A DNA stretch of 64,000 nucleotides from Candidatus Nanopelagicales bacterium (GTDB lineage: Bacteria; Actinomycetota; Actinomycetes; S36-B12). Shown here one piece after another: positions 1 to 9,068 of this stretch; the stretch's first letter is position 1; the number at the start of each line of letters is the position of its first letter. The notes beneath the pieces were generated by a model. The model worked only from the letters and a program-made list of their open reading frames with translations, had not been told where the DNA came from and did no database searches. The stretch spans positions 124,001-188,000 of the forward strand of contig JAGYJP010000003.1 of NCBI GenBank assembly GCA_018402075.1, given 5' to 3'. The position numbers and the translations under genes were made by a program.

Positions 1-250
<250 letters not shown>

Positions 251-257
251 TCATATT

Positions 258-280
258 AATTGAGTCGGGTGGACTCAATT
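258..280. promoter_or_regulatory. HAIR operator (HspR-binding inverted repeat)
   Basis: A perfect inverted repeat with 9-bp arms, AATTGAGTC and GACTCAATT, separated by GGGTG. It contains TTGAGT-N7-ACTCAA, which matches the actinobacterial HspR-associated inverted repeat consensus CTTGAGT-N7-ACTCAAG at all but the outermost bases. It lies between divergent dnaK and etfD. HspR represses dnaK operons in Streptomyces and Mycobacterium through this element, so heat-shock control of dnaK is expected. Whether it also affects etfD cannot be told from the sequence. Confidence 0.85.
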
Positions 281-434
281 CAGTTTTACTACGGAGAAGT
301 GTGGGTAAGAGCTGGGAGGATAACCGGTTGGTGAACATGCTGGGAAATGTGAGATTGGTCGCTAAAGGCGCCGGCTGCCTTACTTCTCAATGCCTCAGGC
401 AACCAGATTGGCCTCTTGTGAGTAATCTTTCCCA

Positions 435-2639
435 ATGGATCAATTGCTCCTTCGAGCCCTTGTCGGGACCGTCATCATTGTTGTCCTGCTCGCCTTGGCG
501 GCAAAACGCGGATGGTTCCTGTTCTCCCTCGCGCGGTCCGGGCGCCCGGCTGTTGGCAGATTCACCGACCCCACAGTGCGTGTTGAGGCCGAAGCAACCG
601 AGGTGCTCGGTCAAAAGAAGTTACTGATGTGGATCGTTCCGGGCACAGCTCACGTTTTTGCATTCTGGGGGTTCCTGGTACTTGGCCTGACCGTCATTGA
701 AGCTTTTGGTGCTCTTTACGATCCAGACTTTGCCGTTCCCCTCATTGGAACATGGGCGGTTGTTGGCTTTGCTGAAGATCTCTTCGCCATTTTGGTCCTG
801 GTGGGTATTGTCATGTTCGCCGCGATTCGCATCAAGAACAATCCTTCTCAGGAGGGTCGCTGGTCGCGGTTCTTTGGCTCACATACCGCTGGCGCGTGGC
901 TCGTCCTGTTCATGATTTTCAATGTGGTGTGGACCCTGTTCCTCTACCGCGCGGCGCAGGTGAATACCGGTGTTTTCCCATTCCCCGAAGGTGCATTTGC
1001 ATCTGAATACTTCGCCACCTGGATTCAAGGTTTGGGCGTACATACAAATGAATGGATCGAGACCATTGGCCTGTGGCTTAACGTTGGTGTGATCCTTGCG
1101 TTCCTACTGCTTGTCCTCAACAGCAAGCACCTCCATATTTTCACTGCACCGGTGAACGTGTACACCTCACGCCGTCCCAACGGACTTGGCCCACTTCTTC
1201 CGATCTACTACGACGGCAAGCCACTCAACTTTGAAGATCCCCCCGACGATGCCACTTTCGGTAAAGGGCATATCTCAGAATTTACGTGGAAGAACTACGT
1301 GGACTTCATGGCATGCACCGAATGCGGTCGTTGCCAGTCGCAGTGCCCCGCCTGGAACACCGAGAAACCGCTCAGCCCGAAATTAATCATCATGGATCTT
1401 CGCGAGAACCTCTTCGAGTCTGCTCCCTATCTCCTGGCAGCACGCGGTGCTCGCCCCGACATGGGTGAACTTGACGCCACAGCACTCGAAGGTTTGACCG
1501 AATCACAACGCGAGATGGTGGAGCGTCAATTTATTGGCTCCCGTGCCGATTCAGAACATGAATCCACCGACGGATACACATTTAATGGCCACCGTGATTT
1601 CTCATTGGAACTTCCCATCATTGCGGACGATGTCCTCTGGTCCTGCACCATGTGCGGCGCCTGCGTCAATCAATGTCCTGTTGACATTGAACACATTGAC
1701 CACATTGCCGACATGCGCCGCAATCAGGTCATGGTCACCACCGAATTCCCCGCCGAACTCAACGGCATGTTTAAAAATGTTGAATCAAAAGGAAATCCGT
1801 GGGGCATGAACGCCTCGGATCGCAATTCGTGGATCGCCGAAGTTGACTTTGACGTCCGCGTCTTCGGTCGCGACGGCGAGGATGAAATCCCCGCAGACAT
1901 TGACTACCTGTTCTGGGTTGGGTGCGCCGGTGCATTTGAAGACCGTGCCAAAGCAACAACCAAAGCAGTTGCAGAACTTCTCGACACTGCTGGTGTGAAG
2001 TTCATGGTCCTTGGCGACGGCGAAACGTGCACGGGTGACCCCGCCCGGCGCGCTGGTAATGAATTCTTGTACCAAATGCAGGCTCAGCAAAATGTTGAAA
2101 TGCTCAATGAAATCAAGGCAACCAAAATTGTTGTTACCTGCCCGCACTGCCTCAACACTCTCAAGCGTGAATACCCGCAGATTGGTGGGAACTACGACGT
2201 TGTGCACCACACCCAACTGCTGCGCGAGCTAGTGAATACGGGTCGTCTAACTCCCGTCACCGAGCCCGGCGAGACGGTCACCTATCACGACCCCTGCTAC
2301 TTGGGTCGTCACAACAATATTTACGTGCCACCACGTGAGCTCATTGAAGCAACCGGAGCCGAGAAAATTGAGATGCCGCGTCACGGTGAAAAATCATTCT
2401 GCTGCGGCGCCGGTGGTGCACGCATGTGGATGGAAGAAAAAATTGGTCAACAGATCAATAAGAACCGCGGCGACGAAGCAATTGCCACCGGCGCCAAGAC
2501 AATCGCGGTGGCCTGTCCATTCTGTTCCGTCATGCTCAATGATGCCGTCACTTCACGTCAGCAAGAAGGCATTGCTGAGGGCGTGAAGGTTCAGGATGTT
2601 GCGACCCTTCTTTTGGAGTCAGTGCGCGCTAAGAGTTAA
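435..2639 (+). CDS. etfD: Membrane-bound iron-sulfur electron-transfer oxidoreductase, EtfD-like
   Basis: This 734-residue protein has about five N-terminal membrane helices (roughly residues 6-24, 68-95, 105-130, 153-175, 205-230) resembling a nitrate-reductase-gamma cytochrome b fold. Two 4Fe-4S ferredoxin motifs follow (CTECGRCQSQCP from Cys294, CTMCGACVNQCP from Cys404), then two cysteine-rich CCG domains of the heterodisulfide-reductase type (for example HDPCYLGRHN and SFCCGAGG). The same architecture is found in mycobacterial Rv0338c/EtfD, which takes electrons from electron-transfer flavoprotein during fatty-acid beta-oxidation and passes them to menaquinone. A FadE5-like dehydrogenase elsewhere in the window fits that role. 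The ATG at 435 has only a weak upstream Shine-Dalgarno. The stop overlaps the convergent nucleotidyltransferase gene by 4 bp. Confidence 0.8.
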   Translation: MDQLLLRALVGTVIIVVLLALAAKRGWFLFSLARSGRPAVGRFTDPTVRVEAEATEVLGQKKLLMWIVPGTAHVFAFWGFLVLGLTVIEAFGALYDPDFAVPLIGTWAVVGFAEDLFAILVLVGIVMFAAIRIKNNPSQEGRWSRFFGSHTAGAWLVLFMIFNVVWTLFLYRAAQVNTGVFPFPEGAFASEYFATWIQGLGVHTNEWIETIGLWLNVGVILAFLLLVLNSKHLHIFTAPVNVYTSRRPNGLGPLLPIYYDGKPLNFEDPPDDATFGKGHISEFTWKNYVDFMACTECGRCQSQCPAWNTEKPLSPKLIIMDLRENLFESAPYLLAARGARPDMGELDATALEGLTESQREMVERQFIGSRADSEHESTDGYTFNGHRDFSLELPIIADDVLWSCTMCGACVNQCPVDIEHIDHIADMRRNQVMVTTEFPAELNGMFKNVESKGNPWGMNASDRNSWIAEVDFDVRVFGRDGEDEIPADIDYLFWVGCAGAFEDRAKATTKAVAELLDTAGVKFMVLGDGETCTGDPARRAGNEFLYQMQAQQNVEMLNEIKATKIVVTCPHCLNTLKREYPQIGGNYDVVHHTQLLRELVNTGRLTPVTEPGETVTYHDPCYLGRHNNIYVPPRELIEATGAEKIEMPRHGEKSFCCGAGGARMWMEEKIGQQINKNRGDEAIATGAKTIAVACPFCSVMLNDAVTSRQQEGIAEGVKVQDVATLLLESVRAKS

Positions 2640-3136
2640 TTCTCTGAGTCATTGTGTGATTCGTGAATGGCCTGTAGTTCCCGAACGCCCAATAAGTCTT
2701 GATCGCGTCCTGACGCAAGTTTCATGGAAATTAGGTCCTCGTACCCAACAACCCAGACACCAACTCCTCCTGCCTCCACCCTTCGGGCTCGCTTGCGCAT
2801 GGAATCAAAGTTGGCCGCACCGGGTACATCGTTGAGGTAGTCGATAGGGCTCGCGAGAGTGTCTGGTGTGAAAGAAGCACCGTTCCCCAAAGTCTGCGCA
2901 TCTGTCGGGTTAATATCAAGTTTGTCGGCATCAATACCCCGCAATGTGGCACCAAGCTCTTTGAACGCCCTTGATAAGCGCTCGAAATTTTTCTTATCTT
3001 GCCTGGCAACGAAGTCGATGTCAGCAGTTGCTCGAACATAGCCGTGCGCAATGACAGCCCAAGCTCCAATCGTGAGGTATTCGACTTCATGCTTGTCGAG
3101 AGTTGCGAATATTCGCTTTGGATCGAGCGAGGTCAC
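2636..3136 (-). CDS. Small nucleotidyltransferase-fold protein (MNT/AbiEii-like)
   Basis: The 166-residue product carries the polymerase-beta superfamily signature near its N-terminus: a small-residue helix start (IGAWAVIAHGY) followed by RATADIDFVA, where the two aspartates of DID would bind metal. A C-terminal GYEDLISMKLASGRDQDLLGV segment is the usual helix of stand-alone nucleotidyltransferase domains. Such proteins transfer nucleotides to proteins, RNAs or small molecules, and some are toxins or toxin-neutralising AMPylators. The substrate here is unknown. Translation probably starts at the GTG at 3136, which overlaps the stop of a 42-codon reading frame (GTGA), suggesting coupling. The 3' end is convergent with etfD and shares the TTAA at the stop. 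Confidence 0.65.
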   Translation of the reverse strand: MTSLDPKRIFATLDKHEVEYLTIGAWAVIAHGYVRATADIDFVARQDKKNFERLSRAFKELGATLRGIDADKLDINPTDAQTLGNGASFTPDTLASPIDYLNDVPGAANFDSMRKRARRVEAGGVGVWVVGYEDLISMKLASGRDQDLLGVRELQAIHESHNDSEN

Positions 3137-3261
3137 GATCGTGCCTTGCCCGCCAGTTCAGTGGCAAATGCGCATAGGACAAAAGCTTGCTCAAGACGCT
3201 CTCCCGCGTCCTTCAGCGAGTCCCGCCTTAGCAGGTTCTCAGATTCTTCGCCCACACTCAT
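3133..3261 (-). CDS. Putative 42-residue protein coupled to the nucleotidyltransferase
   Basis: A short reading frame from ATG (3261-3259) to TGA (3135-3133) encodes a charged, probably helical peptide beginning MSVGEESENLLRRDS. Its stop codon overlaps the GTG start of the nucleotidyltransferase in a GTGA arrangement typical of translationally coupled pairs. No family was recognised and the ribosome-binding site is weak. It could be a small partner or antitoxin, a coupling leader, or an open frame without function. Confidence 0.35.
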   Translation of the reverse strand: MSVGEESENLLRRDSLKDAGERLEQAFVLCAFATELAGKARS

Positions 3262-3345
3262 GTACCTAGAATGTGGGAGAAATCCATGCAAAAAGCACCG
3301 TTAGAGTCGATCATTCACAGCGACATTGCGCCTTGAATGTAATCC

Positions 3346-3921
3346 TCAGACTTGCGTGCGGTGAAAATTCGCGAATGAGCGACTTGGTGTAGGTCCGCGT
3401 TGACCCTGGTATCGCGATCCGTATTTCTCAGAACCATAGGGATGCTCAGCCGGGCTCGACAATCGGAATAAACACAACTGTCCGATCTTCATCCCTGGAA
3501 AAAGTTTGATGGGCAATGTTGCAACATTGGATAGCTCAAGTGTGACGTGGCCGGAGAATCCAGGATCAATGAAGCCTGCGGTTGAGTGCGTGAGAAGTCC
3601 GAGTCGACCCAGCGAGGATTTACCTTCGAGTCGACCTGCAATGTCGTCGGGTAGTGACACCACTTCATAGGTGGATCCCAATACGAATTCACCCGGATGC
3701 AAAATGAATGGTTCATCGGCTTCAGGCTCAATTAGTCGAGTGAGGTCCGCCTGTTCGATACTCGGATCAATATGTGGGTAGCGGTGGTTTTCGAAAACGC
3801 GGAACCAGCGGTCCAAACGGACATCGATACTCGATGGTTGGATCATGCCAGGATCAAATGGCTCAATTGCCACACGTTGGTTGTCGATTTCAGCGAGCAG
3901 GTCGCGGTCGGATAGCAGCAC
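3346..3921 (-). CDS. dcd: dCTP deaminase
   Basis: The 191-residue product starts [12 protein letters not shown] and contains the dUTPase-superfamily blocks of Dcd: [42 protein letters not shown] and [10 protein letters not shown], ending in the mobile C-terminal segment with [11 protein letters not shown]. It deaminates dCTP to supply dUMP for dTMP synthesis in the cytoplasm. Actinobacterial members such as the Mycobacterium tuberculosis enzyme also hydrolyse the dUTP product, so bifunctionality is possible but not proven by sequence. The length matches the family (about 190). Translation starts at GTG 3921-3919. Confidence 0.93.
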   Translation of the reverse strand: MLLSDRDLLAEIDNQRVAIEPFDPGMIQPSSIDVRLDRWFRVFENHRYPHIDPSIEQADLTRLIEPEADEPFILHPGEFVLGSTYEVVSLPDDIAGRLEGKSSLGRLGLLTHSTAGFIDPGFSGHVTLELSNVATLPIKLFPGMKIGQLCLFRLSSPAEHPYGSEKYGSRYQGQRGPTPSRSFANFHRTQV

Positions 3922-3943
3922 GGTCTGAGGTTATCGGTTTGGC

Positions 3944-4672
3944 TCAGCGGGTGCGGCGATAGGCGCCGGGTGTGAGGCCCAGAACCTTGCGGAATTGCCG
4001 AGTGAAGGAACTCTGGTCATAAAACCCGCATTCGGCGGAGATGTCTCCCAGATTCATGTCCGTCTGAGTGATCAGAGCGACAGCGTGTTCCAGGCGCAGG
4101 CGCTGCAGTAGTTGCTGGGGCGGAAGCCCCAAGGTGCGCCGCGCCAAACGCTCCAAAGACGTCGCAGAGATTCCCGCGACCTCGGCCATCTCGGACACTC
4201 GCCATTGACTGTGAATGTGATCGCGTACGGCGCGAATGACTTTCGCCAAGCCCGCATGGGCACTGTTCACCTGTGAGTGCAGGTCCACCGACAGCACGGC
4301 AATTCCACTCGGCTGACCTGACTCGGTACGAATGAGGGACTTGCTGGTGACGTACCACCCCAGTTGGCCATCAGCCCGAACGATCAACTCCAGTTGATGT
4401 TGAACCGGGCGTCCTGTCTTTAGTACCAATTCATCTTGAGTCAAATAGGATTCGGCCAGCTCCCTGCCAAAGAGTTCCGGTACGGTGCGCCCAAGCACAT
4501 CAGCGGATTTCAGCCCCAGACGCGCACAAAACCCCTCATTGGCATAGACATGTCTGTCTTCAAGATCCTTCACCGATCCCAGCACCTGAGGGATTCCGTC
4601 CACCAATTGGCGGAACAACACAACAGCCGGATTTTGTATCAATTCGACATCCACCGACACACTCTGACACAA
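3944..4672 (-). CDS. AraC-family transcriptional regulator with PAS sensor domain
   Basis: Residues about 15-130 form a PAS-like sensor (LFRQLVDGIPQVLGSVKDLE, then a FCARLGLKSADVLGRT helix and a GQLGWYVTSKSLI strand pair). The last hundred residues are an AraC double helix-turn-helix: VSEMAEVAGISATSLERLAR and LGDISAECGFYDQSSFTRQF followed by RKVLGLTPGAYR. It is transcribed away from putA across a very short divergent gap, so it is the obvious candidate regulator of proline catabolism; that is inference from position. The first codon of the longest frame is TTG (4672); GTG codons five and seven residues in are alternative starts and would widen the promoter space. Confidence 0.85.
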   Translation of the reverse strand: MCQSVSVDVELIQNPAVVLFRQLVDGIPQVLGSVKDLEDRHVYANEGFCARLGLKSADVLGRTVPELFGRELAESYLTQDELVLKTGRPVQHQLELIVRADGQLGWYVTSKSLIRTESGQPSGIAVLSVDLHSQVNSAHAGLAKVIRAVRDHIHSQWRVSEMAEVAGISATSLERLARRTLGLPPQQLLQRLRLEHAVALITQTDMNLGDISAECGFYDQSSFTRQFRKVLGLTPGAYRRTR

Positions 4673-4695
4673 GACAGCCCCGATTGGATAGAGGC

Positions 4696-7600
4696 ATGAC
4701 CTCGGAACTGGCCACCAGCATCCCCGTGCTGCCCTCTGATGACGAACTCATTGCTCTGACCGAGGCGCGAGCACTTGCACTCCTCGAGGCTTCCCTTGCC
4801 GACACGTCGAGAAAAGAAGCATCCTCTGCTCAACGCCTCGCACGGCTATTGGCAGATGAATCCGGTCGTGATCTTTTACTCGACTTGACCGATCAGGTCC
4901 TACGCATTCGTAACCCCAAGCGGGCCGCGCGACGCCTTTCCGACCTCACCGAGTCCGGAGTCCCAGAATCACTCGGGGGATTCGATCGCTTCGGTCTGGC
5001 ATCCCTTGGCAAGGTGGCACCGCTGATCCCTGGCATCACCGAGAAGGCCGTGGATTGGCGAATTGCCAAGGACACATCCGGTGTGATTTTGCCAGCTGAA
5101 GATCCTGCATTCAGTAAATACGTGCGGAATCGACAAGCTGATGGTTTCCGAATCAACATCAATGTTCTCGGTGAATCGATTCTGGGAGACCAGGAAGCGA
5201 CAACTCGCACCGACATGGTGCGCGGTCGGATTCAGCGTGCCGATGTCAATTATGTATCCGTCAAGATCTCAGCAATCTGCGCAAACCTCGACATCTTGGC
5301 AAAGAAGGACTCACTGGCACGCATTGAAGAACGCTTGATTGATTTATATCGGGCCGCTGCTGCAGCCTCTCCACCCACATTCGTGAATCTCGACATGGAG
5401 GAATACCGCGACCTTGAACTGTCGGTGGAATCTTTCATAACGGTGCTGTCCATGCCTGAGTTCACAAATTTGAGCGCGGGCATTGTGTTGCAGGCTTACA
5501 TCCCCGACAGCCACAGTGCACTGGTCACACTCATTGACTGGGCCAATGAACGCTACCGATCCGGTGGTGCACCCATCAAGATCCGTTTGGTCAAAGGTGC
5601 GAATCTTGCCATGGAATTCGTAGAAGCAGAGTTACACGATTGGCCACAGGCGCCATACCCCACAAAGCATGATGTCGACGCTTCGTATAAAGCAATGCTG
5701 GAAACCGCGCTCACCCGTTCGGATCGCGGCGCCGTGCGCCTCGGTATTGCCAGCCATAATCTTTTTGAAGTTGCATGGGCACTCACTCTTCGCGATCTAC
5801 TTAACGCTCACGACATTATTGACATTGAAATGCTGGAAGGAATGGCGCCCCCGCAATCTCGTGCGGTTCGTAATGATGCTGGCGAACTACTCCTTTATTC
5901 ACCCGTGGTAGCCAAGGAGGATCGCGATGCATCCATTGCCTATCTATCCCGGCGGCTCGACGAAAACTCAGCTCCGGAAAATTTCTTGCGGGCGCTCTTT
6001 GACATCACCCCGGGTTCACCCGAGTGGCATCGTCAGGCGGATTGGTTTCGCAATTCGGTTCATGCGCGGCACACGGTTTCACGTGTCACTCGTCGCACCC
6101 AGGACAGGCGACAGCAAATAATCCGATACCCGGTTGACGGCACCTTCATTCCCAGTGTCGACACCGATTTCACTCTTCCGGCTAATCGCAAGTGGATTGA
6201 ATCCGCGTTCGCATCCACCACTATCCCGCAACCAGAGTTGGTAGGGACCGTCGCTGACGTGGATGCAGCCGTGGACCGTGCGCACGCTGCCCAGCAACAG
6301 TGGCAGGGCATGTCCTTTGCCGCTCGCCGCGTTGTCTTGGCTCAAATTGCCGAAGTCATGGAGCAGTATCGCCATGAAACACTCGTGGTCATGGCGAACA
6401 CCGTGGGGAAAACAGTTCGCGAGAGTGATCCTGAAGTGTCTGAAGCAATTGACTTCGCAACCTATGCTGCCCACTCCACCATTGCTCACGAAGAGTTCAT
6501 TGGGCGCGGGCTCACCTGGACGCCCCACCGCCTTGTACTTGTTGCCGGCCCGTGGAATTTCCCATCTGCAATCCCCAATAACGGTTTGGTAAGCGCCATT
6601 GCCGCAGGCAGCGCCGTGATTCTCAAGCCCGCACCTGAAGCGCGCGCTGTTGCAGCCGCACTAGTGCAACAACTCCATGAAGCTGGTGTGCCACCGGATC
6701 TGGTTCAGTTGCTTTGCACACCCGATAATGAAGTGGGCAAGCACTTGGTGACCCACCCCGGAGTGGACATGGTCATGCTCACCGGCAGTCTCGAAACAGC
6801 GCAGATGTTCCAGTCGTGGAAACCGGACATGTATCTCAATGCGGAAACAAGCGGTAAGAACGCCATGGTCATCACTGCCGCCGCAGACATCGATCAAGCA
6901 ATCAAGGAACTGGTTAAGTCAGCATTTGGTCATGCCGGACAAAAATGTTCCGCGGCAAGCCTGGCAATAATTGAGGCTTCTGTTTACGATGATCCGGATT
7001 TTCATACCCGTCTCGCAGATGCGGTGAGTTCATTGACGGTCGGCGAGGCCAGTGACTTCAGCAATATGGTTGGCCCGGTAATCACTGCTCCCAGCGGAAA
7101 TCTTCTGCGTGCACTCACCACTCTCGAACCTGGTGAAACCTGGTTGGTCGAGCCCCAAAAGATTAATGACAACACCTACACGCCAGGGGTTCGCAAAGAC
7201 GTGCAGCCAAGTTCCTGGTTCCACCTCACCGAGTGCTTCGGCCCTGTTCTTGGCCTGATGCGCGCGACTGATCTCAATCATGCGATCGAATTACAAAACG
7301 CTCCCATTTACGGTCTCACTGGCGGGCTGCAATCACTTGACCCGAAGGAAATTGACCTGTGGACTGACCGCGTGCAGGTCGGTAACGCGTACATCAATCG
7401 ACATATCACCGGTGCCATTGTTGAGCGTCAACCATTTGGCGGATGGAAAAGATCCAGTATTGGTCCCGGGACAAAACCCGGTGGCCCCAATCACCTATCC
7501 GGTTACGGCACATGGACGCAGCCCCAACTGGATCCCTCGACCAATGACTACCGTAAACAGTGGGATGACTATTTCACTCAAGAACATGATCCGTCCGGTT

Positions 7601-7977
7601 TGCAGAGCGAATCAAATATTTTGCGATACCTGCCAATTGACAAAGTATTCGTTCGGTGCAGTGACCCGACAGTTCCTGAGATCGATCTCTTGCGTGAAGC
7701 TTCTCGTGTCACCGGTGTTCCACTCGAGATTTCTGTTCGCAGTCAAGAGTCAGAGGTGGCTCTTGGCACGCGGCTAGGCAGAAGTTCCGGTGAAGTGCGA
7801 CTTCGGATTCTCGCGCCCGCCTCAGGGGAACTTTATGAACAAGCAAACAAGTACGGCGTGTGTGTGGATACTGCTCCGGTCACCAGCGTAGGTCGGCTCG
7901 AACTGACCCACTGGGTAAAAGAACAGTCAATCTCTCAGACCATGCACCGCTACGGCCGACTAATCACCAAGTCCTGA
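4696..7977 (+). CDS. putA: Bifunctional proline dehydrogenase / pyrroline-5-carboxylate dehydrogenase
   Basis: A 1,093-residue fusion enzyme that oxidises proline to glutamate. The FAD-dependent proline dehydrogenase barrel spans about residues 40-480 (RLVKGANLAMEF, GIASHNLFEVAWA, IEMLEGMAPPQ). The aldehyde-dehydrogenase half spans about 510-1000 and has the PWNFP nucleotide-binding turn, catalytic Glu717 (NAETSGKN) and nucleophile Cys751 (GHAGQKCSAAS). A poorly conserved 90-residue tail follows. There is no N-terminal DNA-binding domain, so regulation must be external, probably by the divergent AraC-type gene. A TTG at 4684 opens the frame, but ATG 4696 is preferred; no proper Shine-Dalgarno precedes either, so a leaderless start is possible. 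The 3' end overlaps the DUF2237 gene by 18 bp. Confidence 0.93.
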   Translation: MTSELATSIPVLPSDDELIALTEARALALLEASLADTSRKEASSAQRLARLLADESGRDLLLDLTDQVLRIRNPKRAARRLSDLTESGVPESLGGFDRFGLASLGKVAPLIPGITEKAVDWRIAKDTSGVILPAEDPAFSKYVRNRQADGFRININVLGESILGDQEATTRTDMVRGRIQRADVNYVSVKISAICANLDILAKKDSLARIEERLIDLYRAAAAASPPTFVNLDMEEYRDLELSVESFITVLSMPEFTNLSAGIVLQAYIPDSHSALVTLIDWANERYRSGGAPIKIRLVKGANLAMEFVEAELHDWPQAPYPTKHDVDASYKAMLETALTRSDRGAVRLGIASHNLFEVAWALTLRDLLNAHDIIDIEMLEGMAPPQSRAVRNDAGELLLYSPVVAKEDRDASIAYLSRRLDENSAPENFLRALFDITPGSPEWHRQADWFRNSVHARHTVSRVTRRTQDRRQQIIRYPVDGTFIPSVDTDFTLPANRKWIESAFASTTIPQPELVGTVADVDAAVDRAHAAQQQWQGMSFAARRVVLAQIAEVMEQYRHETLVVMANTVGKTVRESDPEVSEAIDFATYAAHSTIAHEEFIGRGLTWTPHRLVLVAGPWNFPSAIPNNGLVSAIAAGSAVILKPAPEARAVAAALVQQLHEAGVPPDLVQLLCTPDNEVGKHLVTHPGVDMVMLTGSLETAQMFQSWKPDMYLNAETSGKNAMVITAAADIDQAIKELVKSAFGHAGQKCSAASLAIIEASVYDDPDFHTRLADAVSSLTVGEASDFSNMVGPVITAPSGNLLRALTTLEPGETWLVEPQKINDNTYTPGVRKDVQPSSWFHLTECFGPVLGLMRATDLNHAIELQNAPIYGLTGGLQSLDPKEIDLWTDRVQVGNAYINRHITGAIVERQPFGGWKRSSIGPGTKPGGPNHLSGYGTWTQPQLDPSTNDYRKQWDDYFTQEHDPSGLQSESNILRYLPIDKVFVRCSDPTVPEIDLLREASRVTGVPLEISVRSQESEVALGTRLGRSSGEVRLRILAPASGELYEQANKYGVCVDTAPVTSVGRLELTHWVKEQSISQTMHRYGRLITKS

Positions 7978-8352
7978 CAAATCATCCGGAACATCAGCAG
8001 CGCATTCCTCCAGGGCCGCAAGCGGGACCGCTTCTAGGGCGGCTTCATTCGTGGCCGCGAGCACCACTGGCGCTTTCACACCATCTTGATACGCCTGCAG
8101 CCAGCGCCCCGCGCAGACTCCCCAGCGATCCCCAGGTTTGAGGCCAGGGAAATCAAATTGCGGGAGCGGCGTTGACAGGTCATTTCCCACCGACCGTTGG
8201 TGTTCCAAGAACTCTGCCGTCACCACGGTGCACACGGTGTGCGATCCAAAGTCATCTGCACCGGTATTGCAGTAGCCATCACGATAAAAACCGGTAAGGG
8301 GTTCCACGCTACAGATTTCAAGGGCCTCGCCGTGCACATTGAGTTGATCCAC
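7960..8352 (-). CDS. DUF2237 family protein
   Basis: The 130-residue product shows the DUF2237 pattern: NVHGEALEICSVEPLTGFYRDGYCNTGADDFGSHTVC near the start and GNDLSTP...FDFPGLKPGDRWGVCAGRW in the middle. These are small soluble proteins with conserved cysteines and no established function. It starts at GTG 8352 and is convergent with putA, with overlapping 3' ends. Nothing in the sequence ties it to proline metabolism. Confidence 0.85.
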   Translation of the reverse strand: MDQLNVHGEALEICSVEPLTGFYRDGYCNTGADDFGSHTVCTVVTAEFLEHQRSVGNDLSTPLPQFDFPGLKPGDRWGVCAGRWLQAYQDGVKAPVVLAATNEAALEAVPLAALEECAADVPDDLSGLGD

Positions 8353-8422
8353 ACCCCGAGGTTAGCGTGACTTACTCCCTAAGCGCTTGCGGTTCGGCGT
8401 TGTTGTTGCAGGGGAGCGTTCC

Positions 8423-9068
8423 TCACTTCACCACAATTTTCCCCTGCTGCCACATTCGCGCAGCTCTGGTTCTCGGATTGAAATCGACATCATTTCCCAA
8501 GCCCAAGGTCGTGAACGTCCGTTGGACCAACGCCTCTGTCGCGCGGACAGATGTCCCTCGCTTCTTGGCAATCGCGGCATTTGTGTACCCCTCGGCGATC
8601 AACAACAGAATTTCGCCTTGTGCTTTGCTGATCAAAATTTGATCCCCGGCGGTTGCTTGTTTGGGCGTTGTTCCGGCGGACTTAGTAATCGATTCGTTAA
8701 CTGCGGCCACCAAAGTAGAGATTGAACTAAGTTGGGTTTTCACCAAATAGGTAACCCCGCTGGCCAATTTACTGCCAATGGGTAATGCCAATGAAGCAGA
8801 ACCGTGCGAAGTCAAGACCACTTTTCCGATCCACGGACAATGTGCATCGATGTGGGCGAGAAGGTCGGCACCGGATGGAGCTCAGGACCGAAATTCAGGT
8901 CAGTCACCACCACATTGGGTGAAAATGATTCGATCGTGGAGATTGCCTCGGACACCGTGGATACGGCACTGACTTCAAAGTTTGCGGAAGCAAGTGCATC
9001 ACTCAAAGAGCCAGGGTGAATGGCTCGTCTTCGGCCAACAACACCCGCACCTGGAATTTCTTGCCCAT
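8423..9068 (-). pseudogene. LuxR/NarL-type response regulator, frame broken twice
   Basis: Starting at ATG 9068 the reverse strand encodes MGKKFQVRVLLAEDEPFTLAL (receiver strand 1 with the acidic pocket), then stops. One frame over it continues LSDALASANFEVSAVSTVSE...VVVTDLNFG with the phosphoacceptor Asp, and in the third frame ADLLAHIDAHCPWIGKVVLTSHG, a linker and a LuxR helix-turn-helix (KAQGEILLLIAEGYTNAAIAKKRG). Adding one base near 9006 and one near 8893 restores a continuous protein of about 215 residues. No sensor kinase is in the window. Its position beside fliA suggests a flagellar regulator. It may be a true pseudogene or intact in the real genome; the nearby cluster of similar indels favours sequence error. 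Confidence 0.75.

Noticed and set aside
301..627. Overlapping forward frame at the start of etfD
   Set aside because: It lies in another frame of etfD, has no motif, and the 435 frame carries the iron-sulfur and membrane signatures.
2636..3261. Classic AbiEi/AbiEii or HEPN-MNT toxin-antitoxin system
   Set aside because: The upstream peptide is far too short for AbiEi or HEPN and the nucleotidyltransferase is shorter than AbiEii, so only a coupled pair is claimed.
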